Position numbers and translations under genes: made by a program. Below the pieces are notes generated by a model that made no database searches, had not been told where the DNA came from, and saw nothing but the letters and a program-made list of their open reading frames with translations. DNA of 21,083 bases, from contig JBELMB010000082.1 of the NCBI GenBank assembly GCA_042088665.1, positions 1 to 21,083 of the forward strand, written 5' to 3'. This stretch comes from JBELMB01 sp042088665 (GTDB taxonomy: Bacteria > Pseudomonadota > Alphaproteobacteria > Rhodobacterales > Rhodobacteraceae). This document shows, piece by piece, positions 1-6,991 of the stretch; the stretch's first letter is position 1, and the number at the start of each line of letters is the position of its first letter.

Positions 1-51
1 CAGCGGATTGCAAATCCGTGTACACCGGTTCGATTCCGGTACTCGCCTCCA
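1..51 (+). tRNA. tRNA-Cys (GCA), 3' portion
   Basis: The window opens inside a tRNA. The anticodon stem (3-7 with 15-19) closes a 7-base loop with anticodon GCA at 10-12. A T arm with GGTTCGATTCC follows, then the 3' acceptor strand, discriminator T at 48 and encoded CCA at 49-51. A U73 discriminator together with GCA is typical of tRNA-Cys. The D arm and 5' acceptor strand lie outside the window. Confidence 0.93.
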
Positions 52-418
52 AATTTTCCCATCGAAAACAAACGCTTACGGACCGGCGGCAATCGGGTCG
101 ATTTTTCGCGAACAGTATGGACACAGTACGGCGAAAACATTCTGTTCCTGCGCTGCGATCAGCCCGGGGTGGTTCATCGTTGGGCTTCAAGGCCTTGAGC
201 ATTCCAAAATTGTCTTGGGCAGAGGGCGCTAGGACAAGTGGGAAAAACAAATCGTTAGATGATTGAGGACCGACAGTGACGCTGGATATCCGCGGTAGCC
301 TGCCTGAAGGTCTTCCTGTCAGCAATCGCCCTCGCAGCAATCGTCATCTATGGCCTTTGAGTCCGAACCTCTGTGTACACATGCAAATGTGTCCTCAATA
401 TCTTGAGAGGGAGCGACC
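52..418. other. Low-GC gene-poor stretch beside the tRNA
   Basis: About 370 bases with no convincing full gene and visibly lower GC than the rest of the window. It holds a possible broken small membrane ORF (259-357: ATG, six codons, an in-frame TGA at 277-279, then a hydrophobic run ending in TGA). It also holds a perfect hairpin, ACACAT-gcaa-ATGTGT, at 377-392, just ahead of the small ORF at 419. ORFs that start inside the tRNA are not believed. Confidence 0.5.
377..392 (+). promoter_or_regulatory. Small hairpin upstream of the 53-codon ORF
   Basis: ACACAT (377-382) and ATGTGT (387-392) are perfectly complementary around a GCAA tetraloop of GNRA type, 13 bases before the RBS of the ORF at 419. 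It could structure the 5' leader. No function can be shown. Confidence 0.35.
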
Positions 419-580
419 ATGCGGACTCGGGAACAAGACCCGCTGTTCCATTTCTCAAATTCTTTTGAGCAGACCCTCAAAGACGACGAGCAAACATCCG
501 AAGCGTCACAAGCCGATTATCAACGAGCACAAGCGGGGCGTGACATCCACGAAAACAAGCGCTCTACCGAGATGAAGTAA
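419..580 (+). CDS. Small hypothetical protein, 53 aa
   Basis: ATG at 419 follows a strong purine-rich RBS (GAGAGGGAG, about 405-413) at good spacing. It opens 53 codons ending in TAA at 578-580. The product starts MRTREQDPLFHF and ends ENKRSTEMK. It is very hydrophilic, rich in Q, E, D, K and R, with no signal peptide, membrane segment or cysteine. It may be partly helical or disordered. A terminator-like hairpin with a T-rich tail lies 47 bases downstream, so the unit RBS-ORF-terminator looks complete. The family is not recognised and no function is proposed. The support is the RBS, the clean frame and the terminator. Chance occurrence cannot be excluded at this length. Confidence 0.5.
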   Translation: MRTREQDPLFHFSNSFEQTLKDDEQTSEASQADYQRAQAGRDIHENKRSTEMK

Positions 581-627
581 CCTCACCGCAGGTGTTCGAT
601 CTGCAACACAAAGGCATTGCGCAAGGC

Positions 628-657
628 GGGGCTGGTTCTCGGCCCCAATTTCTTTTG
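628..657 (+). terminator. Rho-independent-type terminator
   Basis: GGGGCTG (628-634) pairs with CGGCCCC (640-646) around the loop GTTCT, with one T-G wobble. The T-rich run AATTTCTTTTG follows. The tail lies on the plus-strand side, so this fits termination of the small ORF ending at 580. It may also lie in the 3' region of the convergent rhomboid gene. Confidence 0.6.
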
Positions 658-687
658 TAACGCTATTTCGCCTCGCTGCCCAATACC

Positions 688-1245
688 TCAGCCTGATCGG
701 CGCAAGAGGAATGCAGCGCAGATACCGGCCAGCGCGCCCAGCAAGTGGGATTCCCAACTCACGCCTGGCTGCCCCGGCAGTACGCCCCAGACCATCGTGC
801 CATAGACGAGCACGACACCAGCCGCCACCAACAGCGGCACGGGGCGTTTTTCGACCACGCCGCGGGCGACGAGGAAGCCGAACCAGCCAAAGATCAGACC
901 GGAGGCGCCCACGTGGATCGCCGTTTGCCCGAAGATCCAGACGCCAAGCCCGCCAAGCAGTACGATGATCACCGAAGCGGGCAATACCAGCGGGCGGGCC
1001 GTTGCGGCAAGGACGGCCCCCAGAACCGCCAGCGGCACAGTGTTGGACACCGCGTGACTGACGGAACCATGCAGCACCGGCATGAAAAGGATCCCATCCA
1101 GACCGCTGATGACACGCGGTTGCAAGCCCAGCCAACCATTGAGCGCCCGCCCGGTGAGCAGGTTGACCGCTTCAATGCCCCAGATCACCACCACGAAGAT
1201 GGCAAGCCATCCAAACCGATCCCACGTCACCTTATCCCTCCCCAT
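688..1245 (-). CDS. Rhomboid family intramembrane serine protease
   Basis: A 185-aa integral membrane protein of the inner membrane with about six hydrophobic segments. Rhomboids cleave transmembrane helices of other membrane proteins. The catalytic serine sits in HVGASGLIFG (Ser115). The catalytic histidine is in ESHLLGALAG (His167). The H-x(4)-H-x(3)-N arrangement HGSVSHAVSN (His59, His64, Asn68) matches the oxyanion-side motif of the family. Length is normal for a minimal bacterial rhomboid without extra domains. ATG at 1245 has a poor RBS. GTG at 1230 (Val6) is preceded by GGGAGG at good distance and may be the true start. It stands alone, convergent with the small ORF and divergent from the GGT-family gene. 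The natural substrate is unknown. Confidence 0.92.
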   Translation of the reverse strand: MGRDKVTWDRFGWLAIFVVVIWGIEAVNLLTGRALNGWLGLQPRVISGLDGILFMPVLHGSVSHAVSNTVPLAVLGAVLAATARPLVLPASVIIVLLGGLGVWIFGQTAIHVGASGLIFGWFGFLVARGVVEKRPVPLLVAAGVVLVYGTMVWGVLPGQPGVSWESHLLGALAGICAAFLLRRSG

Positions 1246-1573
1246 GTTCGCCCTTTGCGCCTAGCACATCCGTCAAAGCCAAAGAAGATCGTAGCCCGAC
1301 TGCAAACCCGTTCCAAAGGACCACATCCCACGCCACGCAAGGGGCATCCTTGGCGCAACGGATGTGCGTCTTGCGGTGCACCAACCCGTTTTTCCAACCC
1401 GACTGGCAGGACCGCGCGCAAGATGGCCATGGCCGTGTTCCCGGGTGCCGCCCCACATGGTATCGCGTGTTCTTGCGAATAACCGCTCTGTCTTTTCACC
1501 GGACGCGCCTATCATTGCCAGACCGGGTCGCGCCAGGCGCAGGCCCCGCCCATGCGCTTGCCCCGGAGGCCAA
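1246..1573. other. Intergenic region, rhomboid / GGT-family gene
   Basis: A divergent intergenic region of 328 bases that must carry the promoters of the rhomboid gene (minus) and the GGT-family gene (plus). Only the GGT RBS (GGAGG at 1565-1569, before ATG 1574) is clear. I see no convincing -35/-10 pair, repeat or RNA structure. The reading frame open from 1364 into the GGT gene has no homologous look before 1574. Confidence 0.5.
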
Positions 1574-3475
1574 ATGTCCCGTTTCACCACACGCCCAGAG
1601 ATTCGCGGCACCTTTGGGGTTGTCACCTCGACCCATTGGATCGCATCCGCCGTCGGCATGGGCATTCTTGAGAAGGGCGGCAACGCCTTTGACGCGGCAG
1701 TTGCCACGGGCCTCACCCTGCAAGTGGTCGAGCCACACTTGAATGGTCCCGCTGGCGATCTGCCGGCGATCTTTCACGTGGCGGCGTCGGTTCAGCAAGC
1801 CCGCTCAGGCAGTGGTCGGGTTTCTGGTCCCGCTACGGGCCAATCCTCAGGGCAGTCCTCCAGTCAGCCTGCGGGCCAGAAATCAGGTCAGACATCGGGC
1901 CAGACATCGGGCCAGACAGAGGTGCTTTGCGCGCAAGGCGTCGCGCCTGCCGCGGCCAACATCGGGCATTACACGGACGCAGGGCTGCGCCTGATCCCCG
2001 GCTCGGGACTGCTGTCAACCGTGGTCCCCGGTGCCTTTGACGGCTGGATGATGCTGCTGCGAGACCACGGCACCATGGAGCTGCGCGAGGTGCTGCAGCC
2101 AGCGATCGACTATGCCCGGGACGGTCACCCCGTGCTGCCGCGCGTCGCGGACACCATCGCCGGGCTTGCGACCTATTTTGCCAAGGAATGGCCCAGTTCC
2201 GCCGCGGTCTGGACGCCCGAAGGCAAAGCCCCTGCCCCGCACGCGCTGGTCCGCAACCCGGATCTCGCCGAGACGTATGACCGGCTGGCCAACGCCGAAG
2301 GAGAGACGCGCGTCGGCCGGATCGACGCCGCCCGTGCAGCCTGGCGCAGCGGTTTCGTGGCCGAAGCGATCTTTGACTACCTGGCGGAGGCGCGTGTGCA
2401 TGACGTCTCTGGCGGGCACCATTCTGCCGTGCTGGCGCCTTCTGACATGGCCGACTGGCGCGCCACATACGAGGCGCCGCTGAACTATACCTACCACGGC
2501 TGGACCGTCTCAAAGACCCAGGCCTGGTCACAGGGACCTGTGCTGCTGCAGGCACTGGCGATCCTCAGCCATGTCGACCTGGCATCGATGGACCCGATGG
2601 GGGCTGATTTCGTGCACACCGTGGTCGAGGCCATGAAGCTCGCCTATGCGGACCGCGAAGCCTATTACGGCGATCCGGACTTCTCCGAAGTGCCGATGAC
2701 GCATCTGTTGAGCGATGCCTATAACGCCGAACGCGCCGCGCTGATCGGGACGCAAGCCTCGATGCTGCAGCGCCCGGGCCTTGTGCCCGGATTCGAGGCG
2801 CAGGCCGAGGCCAGCATCGCGCGCGCCAAACAGGATTTCGGTCTGGGCGCCGTGGACGCGCAGGAACCGACCATGGCCCATCTGACCGAGCGGCGCGGCG
2901 ACACCGTGCATCTCGACGTGATCGACCGCTGGGGCAATATGGTCTCGGCCACACCCTCCGGCGGCTGGCTGCAATCGAACCCGGTGATCCCCGGCCTCGG
3001 GTTCGCGCTGAACTCGCGGGCGCAGATGTTCTGGCTGGAGCCCGATCTGCCCACCTCCTTGGCCCCCGGACGACGTCCCCGCACAACGCTTACCCCCTCG
3101 ATGGCCGAGAAAGACGGCGCGCGGCTGGTGTTTGGCACGCCGGGTGGCGACCAGCAGGACCAGTGGCAACTCATCTGGTTCCTGCGCTTCGTGCATCACG
3201 GGCTGAACCTGCAGGAAGGCATGGATGCGCCTCTGTTTCACACCATGCATTTTCAGAGCAGCTTCTTTCCACGCGAAGCCCGCCCCGGCGAGATGATGAT
3301 CGAGCCGGGCGTCGGCGACGCGGTGATCTCTGATCTCAGGGCGCGCGGTCACAAGGTCACGGTGGCAGACCCATGGAGCATCGGGCGCCTGACCGCCGCT
3401 CTGCGCGAAGCGGATGGCACCCTGAGGGCCGCGGCAACGCCCCGGTTGATGCAAGCCTACGCCGTGGGTCGGTGA
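1574..3475 (+). CDS. Gamma-glutamyltransferase-family Ntn-hydrolase (cytoplasmic)
   Basis: 633 aa, starting at ATG 1574 with GGAGG 5 bases upstream. The frame is open 70 codons further upstream, but that part does not resemble the family. Members are autoprocessed N-terminal-nucleophile hydrolases acting on gamma-glutamyl or related amide bonds. The N-terminal hallmark GILEKGGNAFDAAVATGLT (about 30-48) is present. The nucleophile is probably Thr444 in RRGDTVHLDV, followed by DRWGNMVSATPSGGW and the C-terminal FGTPGGDQQDQWQL. No signal peptide is visible, unlike periplasmic GGTs. The Arg of the classical DxRExAP motif, which binds the glutamyl carboxylate, is not seen: the matching place reads CAQGVAPAAA. 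Classical GGT activity is therefore doubtful and an amidohydrolase or acylase role is possible. Residues 88-115 are seven tetrapeptide repeats inserted into an early beta-hairpin. A LysR gene follows 220 bases downstream. Confidence 0.88.
   Translation: MSRFTTRPEIRGTFGVVTSTHWIASAVGMGILEKGGNAFDAAVATGLTLQVVEPHLNGPAGDLPAIFHVAASVQQARSGSGRVSGPATGQSSGQSSSQPAGQKSGQTSGQTSGQTEVLCAQGVAPAAANIGHYTDAGLRLIPGSGLLSTVVPGAFDGWMMLLRDHGTMELREVLQPAIDYARDGHPVLPRVADTIAGLATYFAKEWPSSAAVWTPEGKAPAPHALVRNPDLAETYDRLANAEGETRVGRIDAARAAWRSGFVAEAIFDYLAEARVHDVSGGHHSAVLAPSDMADWRATYEAPLNYTYHGWTVSKTQAWSQGPVLLQALAILSHVDLASMDPMGADFVHTVVEAMKLAYADREAYYGDPDFSEVPMTHLLSDAYNAERAALIGTQASMLQRPGLVPGFEAQAEASIARAKQDFGLGAVDAQEPTMAHLTERRGDTVHLDVIDRWGNMVSATPSGGWLQSNPVIPGLGFALNSRAQMFWLEPDLPTSLAPGRRPRTTLTPSMAEKDGARLVFGTPGGDQQDQWQLIWFLRFVHHGLNLQEGMDAPLFHTMHFQSSFFPREARPGEMMIEPGVGDAVISDLRARGHKVTVADPWSIGRLTAALREADGTLRAAATPRLMQAYAVGR
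1835..1918 (+). repeat. 12-bp tandem repeat coding for (S/T/A)-(G/S)-Q-X
   Basis: Seven in-frame 12-bp units encode TGQS, SGQS, SSQP, AGQK, SGQT, SGQT, SGQT. The last two units (1895-1906 and 1907-1918) are identical, and the earlier ones have diverged. The array codes for a flexible Gly/Ser/Gln-rich linker in the GGT-family protein. The identical 3' units suggest recent expansion by slippage, and because units are 12 bp, copy changes keep the frame. Confidence 0.9.
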
Positions 3476-3533
3476 GCGTTTCATGCAAGCCCGCGCGGGG
3501 GAAACCGACCCAGATCAGACGGCGCGGGGACGG

Positions 3534-3545
3534 CCCGGCGCCGGG
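3534..3545. repeat. Perfect 12-bp palindrome after the GGT-family gene
   Basis: CCCGGCGCCGGG is fully self-complementary and lies 59 bases after the GGT stop. It can form a short stem but has no T tract. It may be a weak terminator element or simply GC-rich chance sequence. Confidence 0.3.
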
Positions 3546-3623
3546 ATCGTCAGCCGACCGCCCTTGCTTGGCGCGCAGGCGTTCAACTCGTCGCGATATG
3601 GCGGATCCCAGCCTGATTGGGCG

Positions 3624-3653
3624 TTGACTCGTGGGGCACTTACGGCATGAAAT
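3624..3653 (+). promoter_or_regulatory. Candidate sigma-70-type promoter of the LysR gene at 3696
   Basis: TTGACT (3624-3629), 18 bases, then TGAAAT (3648-3653). The -35 matches the consensus in five of six positions and the -10 in four. The expected start point near 3660 leaves a leader of about 35 bases before ATG 3696. This suggests the regulator has its own promoter rather than only read-through from the GGT-family gene. Confidence 0.45.
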
Positions 3654-3695
3654 AGCGCGTTGTTGCCTGACAATCCGCACCAAAGGCCCTGTCCC

Positions 3696-4631
3696 ATGCA
3701 TCTCAAGATGCGCAACCTTGCCGTGTTTCATGCCGTGATGCTGACCGGCTCCGTCACAAGGGCCGCGGAACGGCTGGGGTTGACGCAACCGGCGGTCAGC
3801 ATGGCGCTCAACACGCTTGAGGATATGCTGGGCTACCCCCTGTTCAACCGCTCAAAGGGGCACCTGTCCCCGCGCCCGGAGGCGCTCTTGTTGCAGGAGG
3901 ACGCAGAGCTGGCCATGCTCGCCTTTGAACGCTTCGCCGCGCATGCCCAGCTGATTGGCCGCGGGGCCGAGGGGTTGGTCCGTGTCAGTTCCATCGGCTC
4001 CACGGCGATCCACTTTCTGCCGGATGTGATCGCGGGGTTCACCGACCAGCGCGACAGCGTCGATGTGGAATTGCAGGTGCGCTCCTCCCTGCAGGTGGTA
4101 CATTTCGTCGGCAACGGACAGACCGACATCGGTATCGTCGAAGCCCCCGTTCCCTCGGACGAGGTCGAGGTCGTCGAGATTTCGATCCCCTGCGTATGCA
4201 TCATGAAGGATGACGACCCGCTGACGGCAGAACCGGTGATCACCCCGCAACATCTGGCCGACCGCAAGCTGGTGTCGGTCTTCAACGACCACCAGATGGA
4301 CAGCGCGCTCAAGGGCGCCTTTGACGCGGCTGGGGTGCCTTGGCGGTCCTCCATCCGCTGTTACTTCTTTGCGATCATGCGCAACCTTGTGGCGAAATCA
4401 GCCGGGGTTGCGATCGTGGATGCCATCAATGGCTGCGCCGAGGCGCAGGACGGTGTTGTCTGGCGGCCTTTCGCGCCCCGTCTCGCCTTTGACGTAGCCG
4501 TGATCACGCGCAAGGGCGCAGCGCTGTCAGCGCCGGGCCAGCAGTTCCTCGATATGACGGTAGAGGCCCTGCGCGCCGTCGAAGCGGATGTCACCGCGGC
4601 AGAAGACGCGGCCCGCAACGCCGGGGCCTGA
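3696..4631 (+). CDS. LysR-family transcriptional regulator
   Basis: 311 aa, a normal LysR length. The N-terminal winged helix-turn-helix (about residues 4-62) reads RNLAVFHAVMLTGSVTRAAE, then LGLTQPAVSMALNTLEDML and LFNRSKGHLSPRPEA. Residues from about 90 to 300 form the two-lobed effector-binding domain. ATG 3696 was chosen because the HTH begins right after it. A TTG in frame at 3660 would add 12 residues with no family likeness. The gene lies downstream of the GGT-family gene on the same strand and converges with the acyl-CoA ligase gene. It could regulate either neighbour. The effector is unknown. Confidence 0.93.
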   Translation: MHLKMRNLAVFHAVMLTGSVTRAAERLGLTQPAVSMALNTLEDMLGYPLFNRSKGHLSPRPEALLLQEDAELAMLAFERFAAHAQLIGRGAEGLVRVSSIGSTAIHFLPDVIAGFTDQRDSVDVELQVRSSLQVVHFVGNGQTDIGIVEAPVPSDEVEVVEISIPCVCIMKDDDPLTAEPVITPQHLADRKLVSVFNDHQMDSALKGAFDAAGVPWRSSIRCYFFAIMRNLVAKSAGVAIVDAINGCAEAQDGVVWRPFAPRLAFDVAVITRKGAALSAPGQQFLDMTVEALRAVEADVTAAEDAARNAGA

Positions 4632-4646
4632 GCGCACTTGCCCCGC

Positions 4647-4667
4647 GACGCCGGCCGCCTCGGCGTC
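4647..4667. terminator. Hairpin between convergent genes
   Basis: GACGCCG (4647-4653) and CGGCGTC (4661-4667) are perfect complements with a 7-base loop. They sit in the 83-base gap where the LysR gene (plus) and the ligase gene (minus) converge. There is no T run on either side, so it is at best a weak bidirectional terminator or RNA-end stabiliser. Confidence 0.4.
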
Positions 4668-4714
4668 CGCCCTGTTCCTGAACTGACTGCCACGCGCTTG
4701 ACACTGTTGTGGGG

Positions 4715-6388
4715 TCAGGATCCTGCGATGGGCGCGGCTTTGCGCTGCAATTGCTTCCACAGCACTTTGCCCGCACCGGACCGCGGCAAATCTGCGCGGA
4801 TCTCGACGCAGCGGGGCACCTTGTATGCGGCCATTCGACTGCGACACCAGGCTTTCAACCCCTCACCATCGAAGGGCTCCGCACCGCTGCGCGGCACCAC
4901 CACCGCACGCACGGCCTCACCGGTGCGGGGATCGGGATCGCCCACCACGCAGGCCTCCTCGATCCCGCCATGACTGTGCAGGACCGCCTCCACCTCTGCG
5001 GGCCAGACCTTGAGCCCCGAGACGCTGACCATGCGTTTCAGCCGATCGACGAAGTGAAAATACCCCTCCTCATCCATCATGCCGATGTCACCCGTGCGAA
5101 AAAAGCGCTTGCCCTCGATTTCGACAAAGGCCGCTGTCGTCTCTTCTGCCCGGTTCCAATAGCCCAGAAAGACCTGCGGGCCATGGGTGACGATCTCACC
5201 CGCTTCGCCGGGGCCAAGGGCGCGCCCGGTCTCCGGGTCGACGATGCGGCTGTCGACGCCAAAGATCGGCACGCCCAGACATTGGCTCTTGGGCGCCTGT
5301 GGGGGATTGATGTGCGTGGGGGCGGCGGTTTCGGTCAGACCGTATGCTTCGACATAGTCGAGCCCGAGCAGCCGCGCCATCTTGTCCGCGATGGCCCGGG
5401 GCATCTGCGCCCCTCCGCCACCCACCGCCTGCAGGGCGCTGAAATCACGCGTTTCAACATCGGGCTGCGAGAGAAAATCGATCATCATCGTGGTGATGGA
5501 GCGCCAATACATGATCTTTTCCCGCTCGATCAGGTCGGCGGCGAGCCGCGGATCCCAGCGCGTCATCATGTGGATGGTGGCCCCGGTCGCCAGTGGCACA
5601 TTCATCGAATGCTGCATTCCCGTGACGTGACAAAACGGCAGGCTGGCCAGCACCCGCGCGCCCTCGACCATGCCGAACCAGGGCGGATAGGCCTCGATCA
5701 CCGCGCCGACGGTGGCGTGGCTGTGCAAACAGCCCTTGGGGCGCCCGGTGCTGCCGGAACTGTAGGGGATCATGCACCAGTCATCTGGTTGCCTGTCATG
5801 GACAGGGGCGGGCAGATCGGTGGCCAGGGCATCTTTCCACCGCGTTGCGGCGGGCGCGGTCGCGGGCTGTGCCAAGTCGCGCGACATCGGAAAACCGGTC
5901 GCAGGCACCTCTGTGGCGGGGCCGAGGGCGTCAGCGTAGTTGACCGCGATCCGCGCGGCTTCTGGCAGATCCGCGGCGGCAGGCCCGACCTCTGCCCCGA
6001 GGTCCGCGCCAAAGATCACCGCCCGCGCGCCGCTGTCCTGCAGCACATGGATGATCTCGTCTTGACGGCTCATCGGCGTGATCGGCACCACGACGGCATT
6101 GGCCGCCAGAACGGCATAGTAGGCAACAACGAATTGCGGGCAGTTTTGCAGGCAGAGCACCACGCGGTCCCCTGCCCTGATACCGGCGCGCCCGTGCAGG
6201 AACCCGGCCAGCCGCCGGATGTCGGACAAGAGAGCGCCATAGCTCAGACGGCCGCCATAGTAGCCGATCGCCAGCCGGTCGGGCCAGCGCAGCGCCGCGG
6301 CCTGCAACCGTTCGAATACCGAACAGGACACGGGCGGCAGCGCGTTGGGTTGCCCCGCGGGCCAGTGACCAAAATGTCGGCTTTGCAC
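4715..6388 (-). CDS. AMP-forming acyl-CoA synthetase (class I adenylating enzyme)
   Basis: 557 aa. It activates a carboxylic acid with ATP to an acyl-adenylate and transfers it to CoA in the cytoplasm. All core motifs are visible: P-loop PYSSGSTGRPKG (208-219), AYGLTETAAP (348-357), RTGDIG (431-436), hinge DRLKRMVSVSGLKVWPAEVE (448-467), and the catalytic lysine Lys541 in PRSGAGKVLW. The start is GTG 6388, with AAGGTGG a few bases upstream. It is the third gene of a minus-strand operon, 18 bases after the VOC-protein gene. The family resembles fatty-acid and small-acid ligases. The substrate cannot be read from sequence. Its neighbours, a GcvT/DmdA-like protein and a VOC protein, suggest a small modified acid rather than general fatty acids. 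Confidence 0.93.
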   Translation of the reverse strand: MQSRHFGHWPAGQPNALPPVSCSVFERLQAAALRWPDRLAIGYYGGRLSYGALLSDIRRLAGFLHGRAGIRAGDRVVLCLQNCPQFVVAYYAVLAANAVVVPITPMSRQDEIIHVLQDSGARAVIFGADLGAEVGPAAADLPEAARIAVNYADALGPATEVPATGFPMSRDLAQPATAPAATRWKDALATDLPAPVHDRQPDDWCMIPYSSGSTGRPKGCLHSHATVGAVIEAYPPWFGMVEGARVLASLPFCHVTGMQHSMNVPLATGATIHMMTRWDPRLAADLIEREKIMYWRSITTMMIDFLSQPDVETRDFSALQAVGGGGAQMPRAIADKMARLLGLDYVEAYGLTETAAPTHINPPQAPKSQCLGVPIFGVDSRIVDPETGRALGPGEAGEIVTHGPQVFLGYWNRAEETTAAFVEIEGKRFFRTGDIGMMDEEGYFHFVDRLKRMVSVSGLKVWPAEVEAVLHSHGGIEEACVVGDPDPRTGEAVRAVVVPRSGAEPFDGEGLKAWCRSRMAAYKVPRCVEIRADLPRSGAGKVLWKQLQRKAAPIAGS

Positions 6389-6406
6389 CTACGCCACCTT
6401 TCCGCG

Positions 6407-6913
6407 TCAGTCCTTTGGCAACTGGTTGCCCGCAAGGAGGTTCAGCTTGGGGTTCTGGGCGTATTTCCGGCACAGCCGTTCGCACCCATCGTAGCTGGCA
6501 TCAAATGGCCCGGCCTTCCACCCGGTGAGTTGCAGCACAACGCCATTGCCCGTCTTGGGGCCAGCGAGGGCCTCCTGATAGTCCGCATCGGCCATCTCTG
6601 TCTTGTCGAGACGCACGCCGCGGGATTCCAGTTCGGTCACGTATTCCTCGATATCGTCGATCTCCAGCCCGATGTGCTGGATGCCGTTGCCGTGCTTTTC
6701 CACGAACTTGGAGATGAAGCTGTCCGGATCGTCTGAGGAAATGAAACTCATGATCGAACTGCCAAACCGCACGCAGGCGCCCTGGTACTTGTCTTCCAGA
6801 CTTTCGAATTCCATCATCATCTCGCCGCCCAGCACCTCGATGGCATTCTCGAGCGCGGGCTTGAGATCCTTGACGGCAAAGGCGATGTGGTTGATTGCGG
6901 TGACCTTGGCCAA
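6407..6913 (-). CDS. VOC-superfamily protein (glyoxalase / methylmalonyl-CoA epimerase-like)
   Basis: 168 aa, one vicinal-oxygen-chelate unit made of two beta-alpha-beta-beta-beta modules: INHIAFAVKDL (7-17) and GIQHIGLEIDDI (77-88). In this superfamily His, Gln/His and Glu residues bind the metal. His9 and His80 are in place. The usual C-terminal Glu position is Gln128 (NGVVLQLTG), so metal binding or activity may differ. The start is TTG 6913, preceded by AAGGAA at 7-8 bases. The nearby ATG at 6929 is out of frame. It lies between the GcvT/DmdA-like gene (78 bases upstream) and the ligase gene (18 bases downstream) in one operon. By context it may act on the CoA ester or the acid. Epimerase, dioxygenase or lyase activity are all possible. 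Confidence 0.8.
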   Translation of the reverse strand: MAKVTAINHIAFAVKDLKPALENAIEVLGGEMMMEFESLEDKYQGACVRFGSSIMSFISSDDPDSFISKFVEKHGNGIQHIGLEIDDIEEYVTELESRGVRLDKTEMADADYQEALAGPKTGNGVVLQLTGWKAGPFDASYDGCERLCRKYAQNPKLNLLAGNQLPKD

Positions 6914-6991
6914 GGCAGTATTCCTTCATGTCTTTTTGTGATCCGGGACCCTCGCGTCATGCGGCGCCCCGGGGGAGTAGGCGGGCCTCTC

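Noticed and set aside
1364..1573. Upstream extension of the GGT-family gene by 70 codons
   Set aside because: The extra residues do not resemble a signal peptide or the family. ATG 1574 has an excellent RBS and the family start follows it.
4709..6736. 675-codon open frame on the plus strand, antisense to the ligase and VOC genes
   Set aside because: It mirrors the third-codon-position GC bias of the minus-strand genes, has an R/H/P/G-rich composition and shows no family motif. The opposite strand has complete ligase and VOC proteins.
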